NCBI GenBank assembly: GCA_963966185.1
Contig: CAWZYM010000327.1
Location: 290,001-354,000 of the forward strand
Reading direction: 5' to 3'
Origin: Rhabditoides inermis
Lineage: Eukaryota; Nematoda; Chromadorea; Rhabditida; Rhabditidae
Length of the DNA: 64,000 nt
Shown here in pieces: positions 23,201 through 37,111 of the stretch. Both the position numbers and the translations under genes were made by a program. Positions within the stretch are counted from its first letter, which is position 1. Each line of letters opens with the position of its first letter. Below the pieces are notes generated by a model. That model had not been told where the DNA came from. It saw nothing but the letters and a program-made list of their open reading frames with translations, and did not search any database.

Positions 23201-26200
23201 CTGGAATACTAGACAAGATCCCAGATGATAAGCAGACCCTTGGCTCCTCCACTGGCAGTGACGGTGCTCATGGTCGATCCAACGGGTCCGTCTCTCAGTG
23301 CGCCCATCGATGAGGCTAAAAATATAATAAACATATGAAACACGTAACATTTTTTTTTAAATTGTAACGTTTTTTAAACGTTTTTTTTTAAACATTTTTT
23401 AACGTAACGTTCTTTTCACTGCTACTCACCTGCTACACCACCGTTTGCAGCGGTCATGGTGGATGCAGCATTAGCTGCCGCTGTCATAGTGGACATTCCT
23501 TTTCCGGCGGCAGTCATGGTAGACGTACCAGCCGCACCAGCGGCGGTCATAGTGGACGTACCAGCCGCACCAGCCGCGGTCATGGTAGATGTACCAGCCG
23601 CACCAGCCGCAGTCATAGTGGATGTTGCTTTTCCGGCAGCAGTCATGGTAGAGGCTCCAGCAGCACCGGCTGCAGTCATGGTAGACGTACCAGCCGCACC
23701 AGCCGCGGTCATGGTGGATGTACCAGCCGCACCAGCCGCAGTCATAGTGGACATTCCTTTTCCGGCGGCAGTCATGGTAGACGTACCAGCCGCACCAGCG
23801 GCGGTCATAGTGGACGTACCAGCCGCACCAGCCGCGGTCATTGTGGATGTACCAGCCGCACCAGCCGCAGTCATAGTGGATGTTGCTTTTCCGGCAGCAG
23901 TCATGGTAGAGGCTCCAGCAGCACCGGCTGCAGTCATGGTAGACGTACCAGCCGCACCAGCGGCGGTCATGGTGGATGTACCAGCCGCACCAGCCGCAGT
24001 CATAGTGGATGTTGCTTTTCCGGCAGCAGTCATGGTAGAGGCTCCTGCAGCACCGGCTGCAGTCATTGTACTCATTCCTTTGTTTCCCATAGCCGTCATT
24101 GTAGAAGCTAAAATATTTGTATATACGTATACTGTGTTCATACACACCTCCTGTTGCTGCACCAGCTGCAGTCATTGTCGATTGAACAGGCACACCACCA
24201 ACGGCGGTCATGGCTGACGATCCAGCAACAATAGCTCCAGCAGCTGTCATCGTGGACGCTAAATTTTATTTCATTATAAATCGATTACCATGTTTTCATA
24301 TCTTTACCTCCTCCTTGTCCAACTGCAGTCATGGTTGATCCTCCGAGTGTACTCATTGTTGATCCAACTGGCCCGTCTCTCATTGCAGAAACTAGAAGTA
24401 TTATTACGGTTGACTTATCATTTGCCATTGTCAATTGTATTACCTCCTGTACGTCCTACAGCAGTCATGGTGGATGTTCCTGCTCCAACAGCAGTCATTG
24501 CTGACATTCCTTTTGGTACTGGTACACCTCCCACTGCTGTCATTGTTGATGCACCTGCTACTACTCCTGCTGCAGTCATGGTCGACATTCCTCCCTGAGC
24601 TGCAGTCATGGTCGACATTCCTCCCTGAGCTGCAGTCATGGTCGACATTCCTCCCTGCGCTGCAGTCATGGTCGACATTCCTCCCTGAGCTGCAGTCATG
24701 GTCGACATTCCACCGCCTGGAACCGCAGTCATGGTCGACATTCCTCCCTGAGCTGCAGTCATGGTCGACATTCCTCCCTGAGCTGCAGTCATGGTCGACA
24801 TTCCTCCCTGAGCTGCAGTCATGGTCGACATTCCTCCCTGAGCTGCAGTCATCGTAGACATTCCACCTCCAGGAACCGCAGTCATGGTCGACATTCCTCC
24901 CTGTGCCGCAGTCATTGTCGACATTCCACCCTGAGCAGCAGTCATTGTAGACATTCCACCTCCTGGAACTGCAGTCATCGTAGACATTCCTCCCTGAGCT
25001 GCGGTCATTGTAGAGTTTCCACCGCCTGGAACCGCCGTCATGGTCGACATTCCTCCCTGAGCTGCAGTCATCGTAGACATTCCTCCCTGAGCTGCAGTCA
25101 TCGTAGACATTCCACCTCCCGGAACCGCAGTCATCGTAGACATTCCTCCTTGAGCTGCCGTCATTGTAGAGTTTCCACCGCCTGGAACCGCAGTCATGGT
25201 CGACATTCCTTTCTGGGCAGCAGTCATCGTAGACATTCCTCCCTGAGCTGCGGTCATTGTAGAGTTCCCACCGCCTGGAACCGCAGTCATGGTCGACATT
25301 CCTCCCTGAGCTGCAGTCATCGTAGACATTCCTCCCTGAGCTGCAGTCATCGTAGACATTCCACCTCCCGGAACCGCAGTCATGGTCGACATTCCTCCCT
25401 GTGCCGCAGTCATTGTCGACATTCCACCCTGTGCAGCTGTCATGGTCGACATTCCTCCCTGAGCTGCAGTCATCGTAGACATTCCTCCCTGAGCTGCGGT
25501 CATTGTAGAGTTTCCACCGCCTGGAACCGCCGTCATGGTCGACATTCCACCCTGAGCTGCAGTCATCGTAGACATTCCTCCCTGAGCTGCAGTCATCGTA
25601 GACATTCCACCGCCCGGAACCGCAGTCATCGTAGACATTCCTCCTTGAGCTGCCGTCATTGTAGAGTTTCCACCGCCTGGAATCGCAGTCATGGTCGACA
25701 TTCCTTTCTGGGCAGCAGTCATCGTAGACATTCCTCCCTGAGCTGCAGTCATCGTAGACATTCCACCTCCCGGAACCGCAGTCATCGTAGACATTCCTCC
25801 TTGAGCTGCCGTCATTGTGGAGTTTCCACCGCCTGGAACCGCAGTCATGGTCGACATTCCTTTCTGGGCAGCAGTCATCGTTGACATTCCTCCCTGAGCT
25901 GCGGTCATTGTAGAGTTCCCACCGCCTGGAACCGCAGTCATGGTCGACATTCCTCCCTGAGCTGCAGTCATCGTAGACATTCCTCCCTGAGCTGCAGTCA
26001 TCGTAGACATTCCACCTCCCGGAACCGCAGTCATCGTAGACATTCCTCCCTGAGCTGCAGTCATGGTCGACATTCCTCCCTGAGCTGCAGTCATCGTAGA
26101 CATTCCACCTCCAGGAACCGCAGTCATGGTCGACATTCCTCCCTGAGCTGCGGTCATTGTAGAGTTTCCACCGCCTGGAACCGCAGTCATGGTCGACATT

Positions 26201-29200
26201 CCACCTTGAGCTGCAGTCATGGTCGACATTCCACCTTGAGCTGCAGTCATGGTCGACATTCCTCCCTGAGCTGCAGTCATGGTCGACATTCCTCCCTGAG
26301 CTGCAGTCATCGTAGAGTTTCCACCGCCTGGAACTGCAGTCATTGTAGACATTCCTCCAGGAACTGCAGTCATGGTCGACATTCCACCTTGAGCGGCAGT
26401 CATGGTCGACATTCCTCCTTGTGCCGCAGTCATTGTAGACATTCCTCCAGGAACTGCCGTCATGGTCGACATTCCTCCTTGAGCTGCAGTCATCGTAGAC
26501 ATTCCACCGCCTGGAACCGCAGTCATCGTAGACATTCCACCTCCCGGAACCGCAGTCATAGTTGACATTCCTCCTTGAGCTGCGGTCATTGTAGAATTTC
26601 CACCGCCTGGAACCGCAGTCATGGTCGACATTCCACCTTGAGCTGCAGTCATTGTAGATTTTCCTCCAGGAACTGCAGTCATCGTCGACATTCCACCTTG
26701 AGCTGCCGTCATTGTAGACATTCCACCTCCTGGAACCGCAGTCATGGTCGACATTCCTCCTTGTGCCGCAGTCATTGTCGACATTCCACCCTGAGCAGCA
26801 GTCATTGTAGACATTCCACCGCCAGGAACCGCTGTCATTGTCGACATTCCTTTCTGTGCAGCAGTCATGGTTGACATTCCACCCGGAACAGCGGTCATTG
26901 TTGACACTACAATAATCCTGCTAATAATAGGTCTTCATCAGAATATCATACCTCCACCAGATGCTCCAACTGCTGTCATTGTAGATCCTTCTCCAATTTC
27001 TCCCATCATCGAGCCAACTGGTCCGTCTCTGAGTGCTCCCATGGCTGACACTAAAAGTAAATGTGTGATCATTTTTTGATCATTAAATGAGTACCTCCAT
27101 TGCGTCCTACTGCTGTCATCGTAGACGCCCCATTAGGCAATGCTGTAACTGTGGACTTTCCACCTGGAACAGCTGTCATGGTGGACATTCCTCCCTGAGC
27201 CGCAGTCATAGTAGACATTCCTCCCTGTGCCGCAGTCATGGTCGACATTCCTCCCTGAGCTGCAGTCATGGTCGACATTCCTCCCTGAGCTGCAGTCATC
27301 GTAGACATTCCTCCAGGAACGGCAGTCATCGTAGACATTCCTCCCTGTGCCGCAGTCATAGTAGACATTCCTCCAGGAACGGCAGTCATGGTAGACATTC
27401 CTCCCTGAGCCGCAGTCATGGTAGACATTCCTCCCTGAGCTGCAGTCATGGTCGACATTCCTCCAGGAACGGCAGTCATCGTAGACATTCCTCCCTGTGC
27501 CGCAGTCATCGTAGACATTCCTCCAGGAACGGCAGTCATCGTAGACATTCCTCCCTGTGCCGCAGTCATTGTAGACATTCCTCCCTGTGCTGCAGTCATG
27601 GTAGACATTCCTCCAGGAACGGCAGTCATTGTAGACGTTCCTCCAGGAACTGCAGTCATTGTTGACGTTCCTCCAGGAACTGCAGTCATTGTTGACAGTC
27701 CTCCCTGTGCCGCAGTCATTGTAGACATTCCTCCAGGAACGGCAGTCATGGTAGACATTCCTCCCTGTGCCGCAGTCATTGTAGACATTCCTCCAGGAAC
27801 GGCGGTCATGGTAGACGTTCCTCCAGGAACAGCAGTCATGGTAGACGTTCCTCCAGGAACAGCAGTCATGGTAGACGTTCCTCCAGGAACAGCAGTCATG
27901 GTAGACATTCCTTTCTGTGCCGCAGTCATTGTAGACACTCCTCCAGGAACGGCGGTCATGGTAGACGTTCCTCCAGGAACGGCGGTCATAGTAGATAATC
28001 CTCCCTGTGCCGCAGTCATTGTAGACAATCCTCCCTGTGCCGCAGTCATAGTGGACAATCCTCCCTGCGCCGCAGTCATAGTAGACATTCCTCCAGGAAC
28101 GGCAGTCATGGTAGACATTCCTCCCTGTGCCGCAGTCATTGTAGACATTCCTCCAGGAACGGCGGTCATGGTAGACGTTCCTCCAGGAACAGCAGTCATT
28201 GTAGACGTTCCTTTCTGTGCCGCAGTCATTGTAGACACTCCTCCAGGAACGGCGGTCATGGTAGACGTTCCTCCAGGAACGGCGGTCATAGTAGATAATC
28301 CTCCCTGTGCCGCAGTCATTGTAGACAATCCTCCCTGTGCCGCAGTCATAGTGGACAATCCTCCCTGCGCCGCAGTCATAGTAGACATTCCTCCAGGAAC
28401 AGCAGTCATGGTCGACATTCCTTTCTGCGCAGCTGTCATTGTAGACGCTCCTCCAGGAGCGGCAGTCATCGTAGACATTCCTCCCTGAGCTGCAGTCATT
28501 GTAGAATTTCCTCCAGGAACGGCAGTCATAGTAGATTCTTCTCCAATGCCACCCATCAATGATCCGACTGGTCCATCTCGGACAATTTGCATAGTTGATC
28601 CTGAATTATTTTTTTTTAAATATTATGTTGTATCATGCTCACCTCCTACTCGTCCCACAGCGGTCATTGTGGATGCTGCACCAGGCGATGCGGTCATAGT
28701 TGAGCGACCTCCCGATACTGCGGTCATGGTAGACAATCCTTGCCCCGCTGCGGTCATTGTAGAACCCAGTCCATTCATAGCCGTCATAGTTGATTGACCT
28801 TGTCCAACAGCTGTCATCGTCGACCCCATTCCTCCAGGAACTGCAGTCATAGTAGACTGTCCTTGTCCCACTGCAGTCATTGTCGAACCCAATCCATTCA
28901 TTGCAGTCATAGTTGATTGACCTTGTCCAACAGCTGTCATCGTTGATCCCAACCCTCCGGGAACTGCTGTCATCGTAGATTGTCCTTGTCCCACGGCAGT
29001 CATTGTCGATCCCAATCCTCCGGGAACTGCAGTCATGGTAGATTGACCTTGTCCCACAGCAGTCATCGTCGAACCCAATCCATTCATAGCAGTCATGGTT
29101 GATTGACCTTGTCCAACAGCTGTCATCGTTGATCCCAACCCTCCGGGAACTGCTGTCATCGTGGACTGTCCTTGTCCCACGGCAGTCATTGTCGATCCCA

Positions 29201-32200
29201 ATCCTCCGGGAACTGCAGTCATGGTAGATTGACCTTGTCCCACAGCAGTCATCGTCGAACCCAACCCTCCGGGAACTGCTGTCATCGTAGACTGTCCTTG
29301 TCCCACGGCAGTCATTGTCGATCCCAATCCTCCGGGAACTGCAGTCATGGTAGATTGACCTTGTCCCACAGCAGTCATCGTCGAACCCAAACCATTCATA
29401 GCAGTCATAGTTGATTGACCTTGTCCAACAGCTGTCATCGTTGATCCCAGCCCTCCGGGAACTGCTGTCATCGTAGACTGTCCTTGTCCCACGGCAGTCA
29501 TTGTCGATCCCAATCCTCCGGGAACTGCAGTCATGGTAGATTGACCTTGTCCCACAGCAGTCATCGTTGATCCCAACGGTCCTCCGCGAAGAGCGGTCAT
29601 CGTCGAAGCTGTAATGTATTGATAACACAACAAAAACTAACATACACTACCGTCTTGAGGTACAGCTGTCATCGTAGAACCAAGGCCGCCATTCGCTGCG
29701 GTCATCGTCGAAGAACCCTGACCCACGGCAGTCATCGTTGAACCAAGACCTCCGTGCACAGCAGTCATTGTTGACGATCCTTGTCCCACAGCAGTCATCG
29801 TAGAGCTGAGTCCTCCGTGCACAGCTGTCATGGTTGACGATCCTTGTCCCACCGCAGTCATCGTTGATCCCAACGGTCCTCCGCGAAGAGCGGTCATCGT
29901 CGAAGCTGTAATGTATTGATAACACAACAAAAACTAACATACACTACCGTCTTGAGGTACAGCTGTCATCGTAGAACCAAGGCCGCCATTCACTGCGGTC
30001 ATCGTCGAAGAACCCTGACCCACGGCAGTCATCGTTGAACCAAGACCTCCGTGCACAGCAGTCATTGTTGACGATCCTTGTCCCACAGCAGTCATCGTAG
30101 AGCCGAGTCCTCCGTGCACAGCTGTCATGGTTGACGATCCTTGTCCCACCGCAGTCATCGTTGATCCCAACGGTCCTCCGCGAAGAGCGGTCATCGTCGA
30201 AGCTGTAATAAATTGATCACAGAACAAATACTAACAAACACTACCGTCTTGTGGAACAGCTGTCATCGTAGAACCAAGGCCGCCATTCACTGCGGTCATC
30301 GTCGAAGAACCCTGACCCACGGCAGTCATCGTTGAACCAAGACCTCCGTGCACAGCAGTCATTGTTGACGATCCTTGTCCCACAGCAGTCATCGTAGAGC
30401 CGAGTCCTCCGTGCACAGCTGTCATGGTTGACGATCCTTGTCCCACCGCAGTCATCGTTGATCCCAACGGTCCTCCGCGAAGAGCGGTCATCGTAGAAGC
30501 TGTAATAAATTGATCACAGAACAAATACTAACAAACACTACCGTCTTGTGGAACAGCTGTCATCGTAGAACCAAGGCCGCCATTCACTGCGGTCATCGTC
30601 GAAGAACCCTGACCCACGGCAGTCATCGTTGAACCAAGACCTCCGTGCACAGCAGTCATTGTTGACGATCCTTGTCCCACAGCAGTCATCGTAGAGCCGA
30701 GTCCTCCGTGCACAGCTGTCATGGTTGACGATCCTTGTCCCACCGCAGTCATCGTTGATCCCAACGGTCCTCCGCGAAGAGCGGTCATCGTCGAAGCTGT
30801 AATAAATTGATCACAGAACAAATACTAACAAACACTACCGTCTTGTGGAACAGCTGTCATCGTAGAACCAAGGCCGCCATTCACTGCGGTCATCGTCGAA
30901 GAACCCTGACCCACGGCAGTCATCGTTGAACCAAGACCTCCGTGCACAGCAGTCATTGTTGACGATCCTTGTCCCACAGCAGTCATCGTAGAGCTGAGTC
31001 CTCCGTGCACAGCTGTCATGGTTGACGATCCTTGTCCCACCGCAGTCATCGTTGATCCCAACGGTCCTCCGCGAAGAGCGGTCATCGTCGAAGCTGTAAT
31101 GTGTTGATAACGCAACAAATACTAACAAACACTACCGTCTTGAGGAACAGCTGTCATCGTAGAACCAAGGCCGCCATTCACTGCGGTCATCGTCGAAGAA
31201 CCCTGACCCACGGCAGTCATCGTTGAGCCAAGACCTCCGTGCACAGCTGTCATGGTTGACGATCCTTGTCCCACAGCAGTCATCGTTGATCCCAACGGTC
31301 CTCCGCGGAGTGCAGTCATTGTCGAAGCTGTAATATATTGATACACAACAATTACTAACATACACTACCGTCTTGAGGAACAGCTGTCATCGTAGAACCA
31401 AGTCCTCCGCGGACTGCTGTCATCGTTGAAGATGCCTGTCCCACTGCGGTCATGGTAGAACCAAGTCCTCCGTGCACAGCAGTCATTGTCGATGATCCCT
31501 GACCCACGGCGGTCATAGTAGAGCCGAGTCCTCCGTGCACTGCTGTCATCGTCGAAGATCCTTGTCCTACGGCGGTCATCGTGGAACCGAGACCTCCGTG
31601 AACTGCTGTCATCGTCGAAGATCCTTGTCCAACAGCAGTCATGGTAGAACCGAGTCCTCCGTGCACTGCAGTCATTGTCGAGGATCCTTGTCCTACAGCA
31701 GTCATTGTTGATCCTGCAGGTCCTCCGCGAAGTGCGGTCATCGTCGAAGCTGTAGTTTATTAATTACCCAAATACTACTGATATTCAGTACCGTCTTGAG
31801 GAACAGCTGTCATCGTGGAACCGAGTCCTCCGTGAACTGCTGTCATCGTCGAAGATCCTTGTCCAACAGCAGTCATGGTAGAACCGAGTCCTCCGTGCAC
31901 TGCAGTCATTGTCGAGTATCCTTGTCCTACAGCAGTCATTGTTGATCCTACAGGTCCTCCGCGAAGTGCTGTCATCGTCGAAGCTGTAGTTCATTCATTA
32001 CCCAAATACTACTGATATTCAGTACCGTCTTGAGGAACAGCTGTCATCGTGGAACCGAGACCTCCGTGAACTGCTGTCATCGTCGAAGATCCTTGTCCAA
32101 CAGCAGTCATGGTAGAACCGAGTCCTCCGTGCACTGCAGTCATTGTCGAAGATCCTTGTCCCACAGCAGTCATTGTTGATCCTGCAGGTCCTCCGCGAAG

Positions 32201-35200
32201 TGCGGTCATCGTCGAAGCTGTGGTTCATTCATTACCCAAATACTACTGATATTCAGTACCGTCTTGAGGAACAGCTGTCATCGTGGAACCGAGACCTCCG
32301 TGAACTGCTGTCATCGTCGAAGATCCTTGTCCAACAGCAGTCATGGTAGAACCGAGTCCTCCGTGCACTGCAGTCATTGTCGAGGATCCTTGTCCTACAG
32401 CAGTCATTGTTGATCCTGCAGGTCCTCCGCGAAGTGCGGTCATCGTCGAAGCTGTAGTTCATTCATTACCCAAATACTACTGATATTCAGTACCGTCTTG
32501 AGGAACAGCTGTCATCGTGGAACCGAGACCTCCGTGAACTGCTGTCATCGTCGAAGATCCTTGTCCAACAGCAGTCATGGTAGAACCGAGTCCTCCGTGC
32601 ACTGCAGTCATTGTCGAAGATCCTTGTCCCACAGCAGTCATTGTTGATCCTGCAGGTCCTCCGCGAAGTGCGGTCATCGTCGAAGCTGTAGTTCATTCAT
32701 TACCCAAATACTACTGATCTTCTGTACCGTCTTGAGGAACAGCTGTCATTGTGGAACCGAGGCCTCCATGGACTGCAGTCATCGTAGATGCTCCTTGTCC
32801 AACAGCGGTCATGGTTGATCCAGCTCCTCCGTGCACTGCTGTCATTGTCGAGGATCCTTGTCCTACAGCAGTCATTGTTGATCCTGCAGGTCCTCCGCGA
32901 AGTGCGGTCATCGTCGAAGCTGTAGTTCATTCATTACCCAATTACTACTGATATTCAGTACCGTCTTGAGGAACAGCTGTCATCGTGGAACCGAGACCTC
33001 CGTGTACTGCAGTCATTGTCGAAGATCCTTGTCCCACAGCAGTCATTGTTGATCCTGCAGGTCCTCCGCGAAGTGCGGTCATCGTCGAAGCTGTAGTTCA
33101 TTCATTACCCAATTACTACTGATATTCAGTACCGTCTTGAGGAACAGCTGTCATCGTGGAACCGAGACCTCCGTGAACTGCTGTCATCGTCGAAGATCCT
33201 TGTCCAACAGCAGTCATTGTTGATCCTGCAGGTCCTCCGCGAAGTGCGGTCATCGTCGAAGCTGTAGTTCATTCATTACCCAAGTACTACTGATCTTCTG
33301 TACCGTCTTGAGGAACAGCTGTCATTGTGGAACCGAGGCCTCCATGGACTGCAGTCATCGTAGATGCTCCTTGTTCAACAGCGGTCATGGTTGATCCAGC
33401 TCCTCCGTGCACTGCAGTCATTGTCGAGGATCCTTGTCCTACAGCAGTCATTGTTGATCCTGCAGGTCCTCCGCGAAGTGCGGTCATCGTCGAAGCTGTA
33501 GTTCATTCATTACCCAATTACTACTGATATTCAGTACCGTCTTGATGAACAGCTGTCATCGTGGAACCGAGACCTCCGTGCACTGCAGTCATTGTCGAAG
33601 ATCCTTGTCCCACAGCAGTCATTGTTGATCCTGCAGGTCCTCCGCGAAGTGCGGTCATCGTCGAAGCTGTAGTTCATTTATTACCCAAATACTACTGATC
33701 TTCTGTACCGTCTTGAGGAACAGCTGTCATTGTGGAACCGAGGCCTCCATGGACTGCAGTCATCGTAGATGCTCCTTGTCCAACAGCGGTCATGGTTGAT
33801 CCAGCTCCTCCGTGCACTGCAGTCAATGTCGAGGATCCTTGTCCTACAGCAGTCATTGTTGATCCTGCAGGTCCTCCGCGAAGTGCGGTCATCGTCGATG
33901 CTGTAGTTCATTCATTACCCAATTACTACTGATATTCAGTACCGTCTTGAGGAACAGCTGTCATCGTGGAACCGAGACCTCCGTGAACTGCTGTCATCGT
34001 CGAAGATCCTTGTCCAACAGCAGTCATTGTTGATCCTGCAGGTCCTCCGCGAAGTGCGGTCATCGTCGAAGCTGTAGTTCATTCATTACCCAAGTACTAC
34101 TGATCTTCTGTACCGTCTTGAGGAACAGCTGTCATTGTGGAACCGAGGCCTCCATGGACTGCAGTCATCGTAGATGCTCCTTGTCCAACAGCGGTCATGG
34201 TTGATCCAGCTCCTCCGTGCACTGCAGTCATTGTCGAGGATCCTTGTCCTACAGCAGTCATTGTTGATCCTGCAGGTCCTCCGCGAAGTGCGGTCATCGT
34301 CGAAGCTGTAGTTCATTCATTACCCAATTACTACTGATATTCAGTACCGTCTTGATGAACAGCTGTCATCGTGGAACCGAGACCTCCGTGCACTGCAGTC
34401 ATTGTCGAAGATCCTTGTCCCACAGCAGTCATTGTTGATCCTGCAGGTCCTCCGCGAAGTGCGGTCATCGTCGAAGCTGTAGTTCATTTATTACCCAAAT
34501 ACTACTGATCTTCTGTACCGTCTTGAGGAACAGCTGTCATTGTGGAACCGAGGCCTCCATGGACTGCAGTCATCGTAGATGCTCCTTGTCCAACAGCGGT
34601 CATGGTTGATCCAGCTCCTCCGTGCACTGCAGTCAATGTCGAGGATCCTTGTCCTACAGCAGTCATTGTTGATCCTGCAGGTCCTCCGCGAAGTGCGGTC
34701 ATCGTCGAAGCTGTAGTTCATTCATTACCCAATTACTACTGATATTCAGTACCGTCTTGAGGAACAGCTGTCATCGTGGAACCGAGACCTCCGTGAACTG
34801 CTGTCATCGTCGAAGATCCTTGTCCAACAGCAGTCATTGTTGATCCTGCAGGTCCTCCGCGAAGTGCGGTCATCGTCGAAGCTGTAGTTCATTCATTACC
34901 CAATTTCCCAATTACTACTGATCTTCTGTACCGTCTTGAGGAACAGCTGTCATTGTGGAACCGAGGCCTCCATGGACAGCAGTCATCGTAGATGCTCCTT
35001 GTCCAACAGCGGTCATGGTTGATCCAGCTCCTCCGTGCACCGCAGTCATAGTTGACGATCCCTGACCCACGGCGGTCATAGTAGATCCAAGTCCTCCGTG
35101 AACTGCTGTCATTGTCGAGGATCCTTGACCCACAGCAGTCATGGTAGAACCAAGTCCTCCATGCACAGCAGTCATTGTCGAGGATCCTTGTCCAACAGCA

Positions 35201-37048
35201 GTCATCGTTGAAAGTCCACCGTTAACAGCGGTCATCGTCGACGCTGTAATTACGATTATTATCATGTTCTTTTCATATCATCATTAATACCATTCTGTGG
35301 AACTGCTGTCATAGTAGACAATCCTCCCGGAACAGCTGTCATTGTTGACGATCCGTTCGGTACGGCAGTCATTGTAGACGCCCCAGGAACAGCTGTCATG
35401 GTCGAACAAGCTCCAGGCACCGCGGTCATTGTGGATGCCCCGCGAAGAGCAGTCATCGTAGACGCTCCAGGAACAGCAGTCATTGTCGAACAAGCCCCAG
35501 GCACAGCGGTCATGGTAGACGCTCCGCGAAGAGCAGTCATCGTAGACGCTCCAGGAACAGCAGTCATGGTCGAACAAGCTCCAGGCACCGCGGTCATTGT
35601 AGATGCCCCGCGAACAGCAGTCATGGTGGATGGCCCAGGAACGGCAGTCATTGTTGAGGAACCGCCCGGAACTGCTGTCATGGTAGATGCCCCGCGAACA
35701 GCAGTCATGGTGGATGGCCCAGGAACGGCAGTCATTGTTGAGGAACCGCCCGGAACTGCTGTCATGGTAGATGCCCCACGAACAGCAGTCATGGTGGATG
35801 GCCCAGGAACGGCAGTCATAGTCGAAGCTGTAATATTTGCGTTGTATTTTGTTCGCTGAACAAGTTTACCTCCGGCAGGTGCTGGAACAGCAGTCATGGT
35901 GGAGGGTCCGGGAACAGCAGTCATGGTAGAGTTACTCTTAACGAGCGCAATCCCTTCGCCGAGAACTGCGGTCATGGTCGAGTTGGCCTTGACAGCGGTC
36001 ATCGTGGAGCTAGGTCGCTTGGTGGAGATGCCCGGTCCGAGTACAGCAGTCATGGTTGAGTTTCCCTTGACCGCGGTCATCGTAGAGTTGCTCTTGACTT
36101 TCTTAGCACCCTCTCCGAGAACGGCAGTCATGGTGGAAGAGCCGACCGCCACGGGCTCCACATCCGCGTCGTCCGCTTCCACAGCAGCAGTCATTAGCGA
36201 GTCAGCCACGTTGCGCGTGCCAGCACGAACGGGTCCTCTCGCAGAGTCTGCAAAATTGGTTATCGCCTGTTTCGTTGTAGTATTTCTCACTGGGCGAAGC
36301 AGGTTTGTGCGATTTGTCTCCAGGGTCGTTCATGGCAGAGGTTCCGTCGCGCTGAACTTGATTCAGGCCGTACCCGCCTCCGAGAGTAATCGTCGACACT
36401 GCAATACCCATAGATGAATGTCGCTGATCGTTCGAAATATCAATCGATATCCGCACCGTCGGGTGCTTCTGCTCGAAGAGACGCGAGAATCGAGAGCTCT
36501 TGGGCCGTCTTGGGCGGTCCCGGGCGCATCACAGACACTGAAAAGCAAAGTGGTTAATATGCGGCATCGGTGCAGGAGAATACGGTATTGTACAGTACCA
36601 GCTGGGATGATTCCACGAATGACTGGTCCGGTCATCGTAGAATCTGCAATAAAGAGAGCGGTATAGCTGAGATGAAGGCGGCAGAGGAGAGAGGGGTTAG
36701 GTGTGGGGGGAGGGTGTGACGAGAGGGATAGATGGACGCTGCCAACTCACTGCCCGGCGCCCCTTGGGGCCCATTCATTGTCGATTTCCCGGCGCGAGCA
36801 CCGGGATTCGACATCGTTGAAGCAATGACACTTTATTGCAAGGACAGCACGGGTCGAGTTTCGCCCCGCCCACACTGATATGCGAATCGTCATGCAAATT
36901 TCTCTTATGCGAAGTTGTCGCCAAATTAGGCGTTGGCACGTCTTTGGCGTGTGCGATAGAACTGCTATGAAAGAAGATAACACGTATAGCAGGATACCAT
37001 TTCAAGTGTATACTTTGCAGGTGTTCAGATATAACGATTCCGGATAAA

Positions 37049-37111
<63 letters not shown>

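Noticed and set aside
23456..28488. Long plus-strand open frames through the STMTA array (for example repeated [10 protein letters not shown])
   Set aside because: They are shadows of a repeat whose unit is a multiple of three. They lack start context, do not continue through the introns, and have no splice sites on the plus strand.
29651..34881. Regularly spaced repeats that might suggest a CRISPR array
   Set aside because: The units are coding repeats with GT-AG introns in a eukaryotic gene; the spacers are not unique and there are no cas genes.
22850..36814. Assignment of the STMTA protein to calponin-like, silk or antifreeze families
   Set aside because: No family-defining motif beyond short repeats could be matched, so no family name is given.
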